This document shows, in pieces, positions 33,922 to 46,009 of a DNA stretch of 64,000 bases. The notes beneath the pieces are model-generated. The model made no database searches. It had not been told where the DNA came from and worked only from the letters and a program-made list of their open reading frames with translations. Where the stretch lies: positions 1,548,001-1,612,000 of the forward strand of contig NC_092577.1 of assembly GCF_037975245.1 (NCBI RefSeq). Reading direction: 5' to 3'. Origin of the DNA: Apostichopus japonicus (Eukaryota; Echinodermata; Holothuroidea; Aspidochirotida; Stichopodidae). Position 1 is the stretch's first letter. Each line of letters opens with the position of its first letter. The position numbers were made by a program, and so were the translations under genes.

Positions 33922-35533
33922 AGCATAGTACCATTAATAATTTGCATGTTACACAAAGTTACACTCGGCGTCCAGATGGCGGGAAAATGTTACATCGTGT
34001 TCAATGTATTGAGTCGTTCCCACGGTGCAATGAACTTGGGCAAGTTGCCAAGTTCGAATGTCGATGACCTACTTATGTTCCGTGACCAATGTCAATGGGA
34101 ATTGTGTGTAAAATCTCGGGTTTTCAACGTGTTATATATATAGAAGTTTTACGTAAGCGGAGCGAATTTCGTTGATTTCGTCTCGTTGATTGTAAGGAAG
34201 CACTTATCTAAGCATCAATATTTGTGAAAAATATCGTACGGGTTTTCTTCAGAAAATATTTTTGACTAGTAATTGAAAACTCACTGTATTAAGAAGTACT
34301 GGGTCTAAACCTTATCATTGCATTTTGGGGGAAGCCAGATCTTCAAGTGCAAAATATTGTTTTTTCATTTAAGGTTATCGTAGTTTTCTTGCGAGGTGTA
34401 TACGGCGTAACTTTCGATGTAGGCTTTCTGATCATATAGCCTACCCTGTATATCATTCGTCGTAATCTCGATATCGAATGAGTTACAGTATTGTCTTAGT
34501 GGAGAAACATTCAGACTGTCTCCGAATATGTTCGTCATTTTTTTTTGGGGGGGGGGGAGGGGGGGTGGCACAACAATTCTTGTGTGGGTAGGGGCCCGTT
34601 CCCCGTGCCATCCCGTTTTACAGTGCCGTAATTTAATAACGTCGTACGTGGTCTCATTTCGTGAACAAGAAGTTTTTAACTATTTAGGTAATCAATAGCC
34701 CAAAGACTCCCAGGGTCCCTATAAACACCTGTTAGCTCATCCTGCTGCAGTGATTGGGCAATAAGTACGCGCGTTCCTCGTTTTTCCTCGGGTAGGCCTA
34801 CCTCCGTAGGCATTCTGGGGAAAACCACTGATCTGTACAGATCAGTGGGGAAAACAAACATTCTGGACGTCAGTAATATATATTTACTAGTCATAGCAAG
34901 ATCCATGCAAGGAAGACACGTGCTTGGCTGTGTACAGGGCTAGCGCTGTTCACTATATTATCGGCGTAGTAGGTAGTTTTAGTCGCAGTCTTTTTAATTT
35001 TGGGGACGGGTGATGGGAGGTGATGGTCACCCTGTTGAGGCGACTGGTAGTTGGTAAATATCGGTAACGTATGAGGAAATATCGGTCTGAAGATGGGAAT
35101 AAGGATAGTGGAATTCCAAGCCCAAGCTTGATCAAGCCCCTAATGAGAGGTGGGGTTAGGACAGCTAAGCCCGGGTAAACGTTGACCAATGTTAAATAAA
35201 CTATTGCCCTGGGGTGTAAAAGATACGATGGATTTTATCAGTTGTGGTTTCCGCCGCTTGCTAATTTCTGTATCGACATAAACTGTGTCTATTTTCATAC
35301 TGGTTGTGCATGTGTACAATGGACGGATTCAGCGAGAATGAAGGAATTACGTAAGGCATTGCTGAGTAGTACACAGTGTATAGCTGCCCGTGTATATCCG
35401 CATACATACAGTATAAAGTTTGAGTTGCTTTCTTGACGACGTCCAGATAACCGGAAAGGCCATCATTATTATTATTATTAGTATTATCGATATTTTCCTG
35501 TCCAATATGTCGCAGTAGTAGACAGAGTAGAGT

Positions 35534-35797
35534 ATGTGGTCGGAAGATGAAGTATTCGCATTGCTTGGCATTTGGTGCGACGAAAATATGTCGAAAACGC
35601 TCCAGTGTACTGAGACATCTGTATGTATGGGAGAGAAAAGCGTTCAGCCTGCACACCATGCAATACTAGCAAAATACATTGCAGCTGAATTTCTTGTTGG
35701 CAACTTGCCAAGAAAAGTTTTTACATCTATGTCTAGTCCAATGGTACAGTATAAAACAGGTGCGGACATCGAGCCCAGCCCAACCATTTTGTGTTAG
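35534..35797 (+). CDS. Short frame with a Myb/SANT-like N terminus in the 4.8-kb element
   Basis: The 87-codon frame begins MWSEDEVFALLGIWCDENMS. This matches the start of the Myb/SANT-like DNA-binding domain found in many transposon accessory proteins (W-S-x-E-E-x-x-x-L-L-x-I-W). Later parts do not fit well, so it may be a first exon, a truncated gene or a decayed one. Proteins of this sort accompany PIF/Harbinger and some other DNA transposons. Nuclease or DDE motifs were not found nearby. Function is uncertain. Confidence 0.4.
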   Translation: MWSEDEVFALLGIWCDENMSKTLQCTETSVCMGEKSVQPAHHAILAKYIAAEFLVGNLPRKVFTSMSSPMVQYKTGADIEPSPTILC

Positions 35798-36577
35798 GGG
35801 TCAAATATTTCTTTTGGGTAAAGTGTGTGAACAAATTTTTTTCCAGAGTTGTTGGAACATTGTACGCACACAAAGTCGGCATATCTGCGAGATATAATTG
35901 ATATGATTATATTTAGGTTTTCCATTTGATTTATTTTCATTTTGGAAACTATGAAACATTTTTTTTTACTTAACCCCCACTCAAAATATTGCGCCTCAGG
36001 TACGAACAATGATTTCCCTGCCCAGTGCATTGACTTTTTCAAAGGTGGGAAACGTTGGCCGTATCAGGAAAGTCCCGGTAGAAAATAACTCCATATGGTT
36101 TAGACTAAAAAAATGCAATGTTTCAACTAAACAAAAGGCTGCGTCTTTCTGTAACAAAGCAACTGTCAATCACTCCCAACAAACATTGCATGTCGGCCGT
36201 CCGTCCAGGGTATTTTATTCTGTGCACCTGTTGCTAGCCAGCTACATCTGATACAAGGCAAAGAAATTCCGCCTTTTAGTGTAATATGCAAATGATGTCT
36301 AGTGCAGTACTGGACTGTCTGGCGACACATGTAAACAATCTGTGTAGAGCTAGCTGTTATTAAATAACTTTTGTGTCAATGCACTGTGAGCCTATGGTAC
36401 TTTTCAAGACGTTTCTTTCCTTTTTTTTCTGAGATGGTCGGGAAGGGGGATTGTTTGGGTGTTCTAAATCTTTTGTATCCTCCTAAATATAAAAGATGGT
36501 ATTTTCAACATCTAAAACTTTAATGTACATGTAGTTTCTAATTTTCATTAGTAAGGCTTACCGAGTGAGAATAAAAT

Positions 36578-36874
36578 TTGTCTAAAATTGCCAGTTTTAC
36601 CAACATCGTAGTTCGTACGCACTTCCGTTTATCCTCCGTCACGGATCTTTATTGGAATATATACGAAATGTGTTGTTTTGAACATCATCTGCATTTTACG
36701 GTAAGCATTTTAATAATCGTTGTGCTTCAAAATCCATTTGAAACACGATTTCTTGTGCTTGAAATACAAATCCAACAAAGGGCTAGGCTATTGGCGAAAT
36801 TAAACTGTCAAATGTTTGAACCTAAGCACTGTAGCGACAGTTGTTATAGACCAAGCAAAATACATGTTGATTGA
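36578..36874 (+). other. Inner inverted repeat of the 4.8-kb element, arm 2
   Basis: Inverted counterpart of 33580-33921. The GATCTTTATTGGAATATATA block and GGTAAGCATTT donor-like site are conserved, whereas flanking sequence differs. A third, weaker match (CATCTTTATTGGAACGG) lies at 37128. Confidence 0.55.
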
Positions 36875-37377
36875 TCTCGTTCAAAATTTTACAGAAAAAA
36901 CTTTTTCTTTTTACCGGTAAATTACTTCCGTGCCCGTTATTGAAGTGAATTGATTCACACATGAAAATACATTTTAAAAGAAGCATCGGTGGGAAAAACA
37001 AATTCCGTGTTTTTCGCTTTTCAAGATTTCATGAATTCCGCATTTTACCGCGATATTCCGCAAACGCGGAAAACCACTGGCCCTCGACCAGTGAGCGCCT
37101 ATGCTTTTCATTTCATTGATTCTTTTTCGACATCTTTATTGGAACGGCTCCGAAAATTCTAATCTTTCACCTCGCCCGTTCATAGTTAATTCTCTGCTTC
37201 ATTAAGCACACATTCCTGTGGTCAAATGAACGATTTTTACATGCGTAGAATTGTGCGAAATTTCGTTGAAAACTTCGTGTACGAACTTGTGCGAACTTGT
37301 TCGATATTACGCGATATTATTCGAAATTCTGCGATCGTTGAAAATTTTTGTACGATAGTTAAGCGATCACAGTACTG

Positions 37378-38324
37378 TATCTTATATGTCAGTCAAAGTA
37401 GAAAGTTTTATGCTATTTTTTCTCTTAGGACACCACAGGCAGATAATATACTGTAGTTACTGATTGTCATGATCTTGCAGATCTTTTGAACAACTATTTT
37501 GTGTCTGTTTTTACAAGGAAAGATATTACTAGTAATCCAGATTTTCAGGAAGTGATAGTCCTAAACTGGATACAGTCTTATTAATGCAGCTGCTTTGTCT
37601 AAATGTTTCTAAAAATACTGGACCGGATGCAATCCATCCGTATTTGTTGAAGACTTTTGCACACCATATCTTGGTTCCACTCTCCTTGGTTTTTAGCAAA
37701 TTTATGAATGAAGGTAATTTTTCTAAGGACTGGAAATGTGCTAATATTAACCCAATTTGCAAGAAGGGTGATAAGTCTAAGCCCTGTAATTATAGGCCCA
37801 TTAGTCTCACTAGTGTTGTTTTTTAGGTCAGTCAATTCAGCAGTCAGTCTTTGCTCAGAGAGTCTCAATGTGGCTTTTGTCAAAAAATGGTCTTGTCTCA
37901 TTAATATTCTTGAGTTTATGGAAGATGTAACAAGCTCACTAAATAGGCAGAATTATGTAGATGTTGTGTTCCTGGATTTCCAGAAGGCCTTTGATAAAGG
38001 TCCCCACCACTGCCACCAGAGTCTTTTGGTAGGCTAAAGAGTATGGGTGTCAATGGGAATTGACTGTCTTGGATCAAGAAATGGCTTGGTAATAGGAAAC
38101 AGAGGGTGGTAATTAAAGGCTGTGCTTCTTCTTGGCAGGACGTTATTAGTGGGGTTCCACAAGGTTTGTTTTGGGTCCCTTGTTGTTTGTTGCCTATATA
38201 AAAGACATTGACGGAGATATTTTGTGTACAGCTACGAAGTTTGCTGATGACATCAAATTGTATTCTGAGGTCTCTTCCAAAGTGATTCTGAGAAACTTCA
38301 AACAGATTTGGAAAAGGTTTTTTT
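37378..38324 (+). pseudogene. CR1-like LINE ORF2, reverse transcriptase part (segment 2 of 4)
   Basis: It continues the LINE after the 4.8-kb insertion. Motifs in order, through stops and shifts: KNTGPDAIHPYLLKTFAHHI, CKKGDKSKPCNYRPISLTSV, VVFLDFQKAFDK, GVPQG-like, GPLLFVAYIKDI, and the catalytic FADDIKLYSEVSS. It is cut at 38324 by hAT element 1. Confidence 0.92.
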
Positions 38325-39697
38325 CAGGGTTGGCCGGTTTTTACCGGGCGGTTTTTACCGCCCTGGTAAAAACAAGTTTTTTACCGGTTTTTACCGGGAG
38401 GTTTTTCCCACCTATAACTGGGAAAAACCTCAAATTATATAGAATTCCTAAAAACTCATGTGGAACTTGTGGAGGAGCATAGAATCTACAAGAAAATGGC
38501 ATCTTATGGTAGGGGGTTGGGTTACATCCAAAGAACAACTATGATCTATAACTTGTGAGTTTACCGATTAGACTATTATAAATAATTCAAATAAATAATA
38601 TATTGGATGCTCAAATCAACCAACTTTATTTTCCTATCGAGATGCATAATTCCATTATCTAGAGAATGGACTCGCATCAAACTGTTGGTGCCTCCTAGGG
38701 CTATGGTTCGTCATATTATACATGCCACATTAGTCCGCTCAGATCCAAATGATGATTCACATCCAAGAACGATCACTTCATGTCTGCGATAAATTGTACT
38801 CTGTTCACACTTCGCACTGTACTATGCTTATATTGCTTATAGGCACTGTACCAAGTGACTGTTGTGACATCAACTAATTTGAGAATAAGTAACAATTGGA
38901 ACATTTACTTGTGTTGTTGATACTCCTACCTCTTCAGTTAGCCTATACACAGGAAGTGCCCAGTATCACCTCACCTGTCCACCTCAAAGTGTTTAATCAC
39001 TCATGCATGAAGTTGTATAATAATTGGACCATGTTTGCATCAAGGTAAACAGTTTGGTTGTGTGAATGGCTCCATAGGGCCATTGTGCGTTTAATACTTT
39101 AATTGGGCCCATGTGCCTTACAAAGTTTCAAAGCAGTTTCTATTGAGCCCCCTGGATTGAAGTTCACCTCAACAGACTGTTTTCTACTGTATTAATGGAA
39201 TGAACTGTCTGAGCACATAATATTATATTATTATATGGTTCCCTGTCCCTTTGAGGCTTTGGATGCCATGGTTCGCCACTTCGTTCTATCCTTCGCTGTT
39301 CATGCCACATAATAGGCCTGAAGAATTTACGAGGGGTGAATGTCCCAGTGTAGACCTATAATGGTTTGGGCAATAGCCAATTCATACTGCTAAAGAGATC
39401 GTGACAGAATAACTATACATGTGCAATACGAAAAATACTCTTTTTTCCACAAAAAGTAGAATAAGAATGTGATAAAATAGCTCAAAATGAAGCGAAGAAA
39501 CTCCCATATTCAATAAAATATGCCTGTCATGAAACAATATCGTGCCTACTGATGACCCAGCATTTTACGGACAATTAATACTAGTTTTCGAGACGGAGGC
39601 AGTTTTTACTGGTATTTACCAGTTTTTCCCGGTTTTTTACCTGGTTTTTACCGCTTAGTGGGAAAAACAGGTTTTTCCCGGGAAAATGCCAACCCTG
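38325..39697. mobile_element. hAT-type element 1 in the LINE, 1373 bp
   Basis: Inverted ends CAGGGTTGGCC and GCCAACCCTG with perfect 8-bp duplication GTTTTTTT (38317-38324, 39698-39705). Subterminal regions repeat GGTTTTTACCGG and GGTTTTTCCC many times on both sides, a typical hAT feature of clustered transposase-binding-like motifs. No transposase. Confidence 0.93.
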
Positions 39698-39719
39698 GTT
39701 TTTTTCCTGGTCTCTGGGG
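39698..39719 (+). pseudogene. 22-bp island of the LINE between two hAT insertions (segment 3 of 4)
   Basis: GTTTTTTT followed by CCTGGTCTCTGGGG. The first eight bases are the duplication of hAT element 1 and the last eight that of hAT element 2. The LINE resumes in the same sequence at 44779. Confidence 0.9.
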
Positions 39720-39949
39720 CAGGGTTGGCAGGTTTTTACCGGTTTTTCCCACCTAAAAGTGGGAAAAAGTGGGAAAAACCTAAAATTATATAGAATTCCT
39801 AAAAATTCATGTGGAACTTGTGGAGGAGCATAGAAACTACAAGAAAATGGCATCTTATGGTAGGGGTTGGGTTACATCCAAAGAACAGCCATGATCTATA
39901 ACTTTGTGAGTTTACCGATTAGACTATTATAAATAATTCAAATAAATAA

Positions 39950-40830
39950 TAGGGATGCACCGGATATCCGGTCCGGCCGGACTATTCGACCGGATAGTGA
40001 GCAATTATCCTGTTCCGGTTCCGGCTGGATATTTTTCAAAATCCGGCCGGATCTTTTACAAAATCTGGCCGGATTATTTTCAAAATCTGGCCTGAATTAT
40101 TCCTTAAAAAGGTGTTGTTAGTAAATTAAATCAATGTAAACTATTTCCAAATATTAATAAAATTATTCAAAGTAAGGAAAAATTAGGTTTAACATGTTTA
40201 ATTTAATTTTCTTAATAGTCTGACCCACTGTTTCTTAAGATCAACCAAAATAATACAACTTCTGTAATAATATGAAGCTACATACAACAAATACAGTTTG
40301 CAGTGAAATCATTTCTTGCAGCCTTCCCTAGTTTAATATTGTGCAGTTAAAATAGACCATTCATATACTTATCAGTCAAAATACTTTTCCATTGAAACTC
40401 TACTTTCCCATTTTTGTTGGCATTCATGTTTTCTCTTAAATTTTATGTGTGAAACAATCTCTTATATGGTTAAATACGTCTGCTTTTTTTTTAATTCCAC
40501 AAAAACCACTTCATCCTAAAGTTCATTCTTAAACAAATTTACATACTGTATCAAGCTTGTCAACAATTATATTGCAGTTATTTTATTAAAGAATGTAGAT
40601 TACACCACTTCATATTTAATCTCATAAATGGGGTCTTAATTTCACCTTCTTTGCGTATACCTCACCTAAGATTTGCTATTTGCTTCATACTTCTACTTCT
40701 TATTAATGATTTTCTTTTGTGTAATGAAAAAATCCTGTTCCGGCCGGATTTTATCCGGCCGGATTTCATGTACTATCCGGCAAAATACGGTTCCGGCCGG
40801 ATCCAAAAATTTGGATTCGGTGCATCCCTA
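39950..40830. mobile_element. Nested hAT-type element with TAGGGATGCACC ends, 881 bp
   Basis: Inverted ends TAGGGATGCACCGGATATCC and GGATTCGGTGCATCCCTA, with ATAAATAA / ATTAATAA flanks (7 of 8). Subterminal CCGGCCGGAT motifs recur at both ends. The unfilled target is visible in hAT element 1 near 38590-38605. No transposase. Confidence 0.9.
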
Positions 40831-41537
40831 ATTAATAATATATTAGATGCTCAAATCAACCAACTTTATTTTCCTATTGAGATGCATAATTCCATAATCT
40901 AGAGAATGGACAAGTATCAAACTGTTGGTGCCTCTTACTGTAGGGCTATGGTTCGTCATATTATACATGTCACATTGTCTTGTTACATATATATACAATG
41001 CAACACCATCACAAAAACATGGAAAGTGAGCAAACATATTCACAGTGTAACTTTTACAACTCGCTCGCCAAGTACAGTAGATCTCTCAAGTAACAATGAA
41101 AACTACATAGAGTGTACTCTGTAATTCTTGCAAACTACAGTATGAACTATGAACATGTTTTTGTGTCTTAAAATATAAGTTACATGAAACTAAAAAATAC
41201 CTGTATAGTGTTCAACCTGTCAATCTCGGCATAACAATTTTGCAAAGTGAATATAAGCTGGACCTCCAGAGTAAATAACTGACATTTAAACACATATATC
41301 CCAGAACTCCAATGACAGTGTCCAGTATGAGACTATGAGTCTGATGTAGCAGTTTCTATTGAGCCCCCTGGATTGAGGTTCACCTCAATAGACTGTTGCC
41401 TACTGTATTAATTGAATGAACTGTCTGAGCACATAAAAGGCCTGAAGAATTTAGGAGGGGTGAGTGTCCCAGTGTAGACCTATAATGGTTTGAGCAATAG
41501 GCAGTGCATACTGCTAAAGAGATCGTGACAGAATAAC

Positions 41538-44410
41538 CAGAATGAAAACATTTCATGGTTCCTTGCTGCTGTTCATTAGTTCCATTCATAGGGAAATTTC
41601 TGACAAAGCCCTAATACAACAACAGTAATTTATGCTCACAAACTTTTGTTGCCAAAGTAATGCTAAGCCCTGATATCAATTGCAACACACATCAGTGTGT
41701 GAAGACTATCTACCATTATCATCATACCAAGTTTGACGAAATTCTGACTAGTAATAGTAGCCAAGTAATTGCAATTTGGAGTATTTCACGTTTGACCCCA
41801 TGACCTCATTAATATTCATGAAATGAGCACCAAAATCAACAGGGTTAATCTACTTACTATGGGCCACCCACTCACCAAGTATGGTAATGATTGGTCATTC
41901 CCTTGAGTTATTGTGCATACAAACTTTTCATAACGAAATAATGCTAGCCCCCCCCCCCCTATGAACATGCATGATATCAATTGCAACACACATCAGTGTG
42001 TGGAGACTATCTACCAATATCATACCAAGTTTGACGAAATTCCAATAAATAGTAGCCAAGTTATTGCAACTTGGGAGTTTTTCACGTTTGACCTGTGACC
42101 TCATTAATATTTTTTAACTTTGACCTCGTATAACTTCGCACACGAAGGTCACACGGGGGTCAACCTATTGACATTTATGATCAGAAGGCACCTTTGACAT
42201 CTGAAAATAGCATCGAAACTGTAAAAATCCCCAAAACACGAAAAGGTCACCAGAGGTCAAATTGAGGTCAAGGGTCACCCAGATGCGGGTCGACAACTGG
42301 ATTACATTGAAGCAACTCCCAACCTTAACGGACAGTTCGTTCTCAAGTTATCACAAAAATACTAGTTTTTTATCATTAATTGACCTTTGGTGACCTCGGA
42401 TCACATGACCGTTAAGTTTGAAAATATTCCCCTATACCATTTGCAGCTTGTCCCAAAATATCAACCGTGTCACACCTTGGAACTGAGAGTTATTGCATTA
42501 AATGTCTGAAAATTAACTTTGACCTCGTATAACTCCGCACAGGAAGGTCACACGGGGGTCAACCCATTGACATTTATGATCAGAAGGTACCTTTGACATC
42601 TGAAAATAGCATCGAAACTGTAAAAATCCCCAAAACACGAAAAGGTCACCAGAGGTCAAATTGAGGTCAAGGGTCACCCAGATGCGGGTCGACAACTGGA
42701 TTACATTGAAGCAACTCCCAACCTTAACGGACAGTTCGTTCTCAAGTTATCACAAAAATACTAGTTTTTTATCATTAATTGACCTTTGGTGACCTCAGAT
42801 CACATGACCGTTAAGTTTGAAAATATTCCCCTATACCATTTGCAGCTTGTCCCAAAATATCAACCATGTCACACCTTGGAACTGAGAGTTATTGCATTAA
42901 ATGTCTGAAAATTAACTTTGACCTCGTATAACTCCGCACACGAAGGTCACACGGGGGTCAACCAATTGACATTTATGATCAGAAGGTACCTTTGACATCT
43001 GAAAATAGCATCGAAACTGTAAAAATCCCCAAAACATGAAAAGGTCACCAGAGGTCAAATTGAGGTCAAGGGTCACCCAGATGCGGGTCGACAATTGGAT
43101 TACATTGAAGCAACTCCCAACCCTAACGGACAATTCATTCTCAAGTTATCACAAAAATACTAGTTTTTTATCATTAATTGACCTTTGGTGACCTCGGATC
43201 ACATGACCGTTAAGTTTGAAAATATTCCCCTATACCATTTGCAACTTGTCCCAAAATATCAACTGTGTCACACCTTGGAACTGGGAATTATTGCACTAAA
43301 TGTCTGAAAATTTACTTTGACCTCATATAACTTCACACACAAAGGTCACCTGGGGTACACCTATTGACATTTTTGATTGGTGAGACGTGAATATAGCATC
43401 AAAACTGTAAAAATTCAAACATTTTTTTCTTTGCCCATTTTCTCACCCAAAATACTAGTTTTTTAACATTAATTGACCTTTGATGACCTCGGATCACATG
43501 ACCGTTAAGTTTGAAAATATTCCTCTATACCATTTGCAACTTGTCCCAAAATATCAACCTTGTTACACCTTGGCCCTGGGAGTTATTGCATTAAATGTCT
43601 GAAAATTAACTTTGACCTTGTATAACTTTACACACAAAGGTCACCCGGGTGTCAACCCATTGACATTTTTGATCGGAAGGTACCTTTGATATCCAAATCT
43701 AGCATCAAAACCAAACATTTTCTTTTTCGCCCGTTTTCTCCCAAACTAAGCACATTTTTTCTAATGTGACCTTTGACCTTTTGACCTTGGTTTCAAATGT
43801 AGTTTGATCTGCTGATTCCAAAAATCAACACGATAAGTCTGTACAGCCATCCTAACTCCGACCGAAAACTTTGACCCCTTATAAGTTCGCACACAAAGGT
43901 CACACGGGGGTCAACCTATCGATATTTATGATCGGAAGGTACCTTTGACATCTGAAAATAGCATCGAAACTGTAAAAATCCCCAAAACATGAAAAGGTCA
44001 CCAGAGGTCAAATTGAGGTCAAGGGTCACCCAGATGTGGGTCGACAATTGGATTACACTGAAGCAACTCCCAACCCTAACGGACAATTCGTTCTCAAGTT
44101 ATCGCAAAAAAACTAGTTTTTTAACATTAATTGACCTTTGGTGACCTCACATCACATGACCGTTAAGTTTCAAAATGTTTCCCTAACCAGTTCACAACTT
44201 GTCCCAAAATATCAACCTTGTCGCACATTGGCACTGGGAGTTATTGCAGTTTTAGTATTTTGGGTTTTTGGACCATAACTGACCTTTGGTGACCTTTGTG
44301 GGCACCAAAAACAATAGGGTTCATCTACTCACTATGGGCCACCCACCCACCAAGTTTGATCTTGATCAGTCAATCCCTTGTTGAGTTATCGTGCATACAA
44401 GCTTAAGCGT

Positions 44411-44441
<31 letters not shown>

Positions 44442-44482
44442 CAACCTGAATACATAGGTTCCTTTGCTTTTAGCAAGGAACC
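41538..44482. mobile_element. Hairpin-ended element with 400-bp satellite core, copy 2 (2.95 kb)
   Basis: Same family as 12345-14224. The left hairpin has ATGAAA-ACA-TTTCAT arms and the right is GGTTCCTTTGCT-TTT-AGCAAGGAACC. Modules begin near 42117, 42516, 42917, 43315, 43610 and 43868: four spacings of about 400, then shortened units. Flanks AATAAC (41532-41537 and 44483-44488) form a 6-bp duplication. The empty site is at 39408-39413 in hAT element 1, which proves this is an insertion. No protein. Confidence 0.88.
44409..44440. repeat. (CA)n microsatellite before the right hairpin
   Basis: About 14 CA units; equivalent shorter tracts lie at 14162-14180 and 46754-46772 in related elements. 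Confidence 0.95.
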
Positions 44483-44778
44483 AATAACTATACATGTGCA
44501 ATATGAAAAATACTCTTTTTTTCCACAAAAAGTAGAATTAGGTTGTGATAAAATAGCTCAAAATGAAGTTAAGAAACTCCCATATTCAATAACATATATG
44601 CCTGTCATGAAACAATATCCTGCCTACAGTACTGATGACCCAGCATATTACGGACAAGTAATAATAGTTTTTGAGACGGAGGCGGTTTTTACCGGTATTT
44701 ACCAGTTTTCCCGGTTGTTACCTGGTTTTTACCGCTTAGTGGGAAAAACAGGTTTTTCCAGGAAAAATGCCAACCCTG

Positions 44779-45580
44779 CTCTGGGGTGGCAAATGCTTTT
44801 GAATATTGATAAATGCAAGGTGATGCATAATGGTAGTAGTAACCAAAAGTATACCTACAACCTTAACGGTGTGGAGTTACAGGAGGTCTTTGTTGAAAGA
44901 GACCAAGGTCTCTATATTGACTCATCTCTGCAACCTTTTAAACATTGTCTTGGAGCTGCTAATTGAGGTAATAGGGTCTAGGTATGATCAAGAGGAACTT
45001 CCGTTTTCTGAAAGAGGACATAGTAGTTAGGCTTTATAAGCAGAATTTTGGTTAGGCTGCATCTGGAGTATGCTGTGCAGGCTTGGAACCCATATTTTGC
45101 TAAGGATAAGAAGTTTGCTCAGAAAAGGTCCAGAGGAGGGCTACTAGGATGATTAGTTCCTTAAAGAGTGTTCCTTATTATAGGCGGTTACAACTGTTGA
45201 ATCTCACCACACTGGAGCTTAGGGAGTTACGTGGGGAATTGACAATTTATCTTTCACTGACTTTTTTGTGTTGCTAATAGTAGTTGTAACAGAGATCATT
45301 GTCTTAAACTCCAAAAGTCACAAAGTAGGATTAATATTCTGCATAACTTTTTTTCTAATAGGGTTTTGAATGAGTGAAATGGTTTGCCTAAGAAAGTTGT
45401 ACTTGCAAGTAGTGTCAATGGGTTTTAGAATGCTTTGGACAAGCACTTTAAGCATTGTAATCGGGTCTGAGTGTTTGTGTCTTCAGTTTTTTTTCTCTCT
45501 CTATAGGGTCCTTGATGGGGACTTAAGTGTCCCTCCTGATCCTTTTTTTCTACTTATCTAATAATAACAATAAATACGTT
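44779..45580 (+). pseudogene. CR1-like LINE ORF2, C-terminal part and 3' tail (segment 4 of 4)
   Basis: After hAT element 2 the LINE continues: LLNIDKCKVMHNGSSN, VRLHLEYAVQAWNPYFAKDK, RVLNEWNGLPKKVVLASSVN, LDKHFKH, then a short 3' end with AATAATAACAATAAATA. With segments 1-3 about 3.0 kb of LINE is present, about the size of a CR1-type ORF2. Confidence 0.88.
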
Positions 45581-46009
45581 CAGAATGGGCACTACATTAG
45601 GTCTACAGACCAAAAGAATACAAGTCTGGTAGAAGCTAATTTCAGTATTGAAGGTGCCAGTGAACTGTCGTTCTAAGTAACTTATTGCTTCTTGGTTATT
45701 TGTTCGGCCATAATAAATGTCTGTTCAGGTGATGCAGAATTTATTCAGCAGGTGGTTCAAGTCCACCAACAGATAACATTAAGCCACTCAGTTTCCAAGA
45801 AGAATTTGACCATTTGTGCTTGTAATGATGTGACTTAATTGCTATAGAATCATAGAAACCAGAATGCAAAAAGCCTAGTGGTTTCGATGATGTAACATGA
45901 GCAGTTTTCTTTATGAACCATACATGTATAGTGAGGGTGCACAACATACTGTACTTTATCAAAGTAATACAGTGAAGGGCAGTGTGGTGTGACAAACAAT
46001 AAATTCAAA
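45581..46009. other. No recognisable feature
   Basis: Unique sequence between the LINE end and the satellite-like block. Confidence 0.4.

Larger units (their letters stand above)
32574..37377. mobile_element. 4.8-kb element with terminal inverted repeats, inserted in the LINE
   Basis: The ends are CAGTACTGTGATCGCTTAAC at 32574 and its reverse complement closing at 37377. The target duplication is TA (element as given) or AT (element one base longer each side). About 200 bases inside each end are dense in TTCGAAAT, GCGAT and TACGA words. Inner segments at about 33580-33700 and 36640-36770 are also inverted copies of each other (GGATCTTTATTGGAATATAT). The interior includes a short Myb/SANT-like frame at 35534. 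No complete transposase is recognised. Superfamily open: Tc1/mariner-like TA target, but far too long for that group. Confidence 0.8.
39720..44778. mobile_element. hAT-type element 2 in the LINE, 5.06 kb with nested insertions
   Basis: Same family as element 1 (CAGGGTTGGC ends, GGTTTTTACC motifs) with perfect 8-bp duplication CTCTGGGG (39712-39719, 44779-44786). It is larger because it holds two later insertions at 39950-40830 and 41538-44482. Element 1 shows the empty site for both. Confidence 0.93.
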
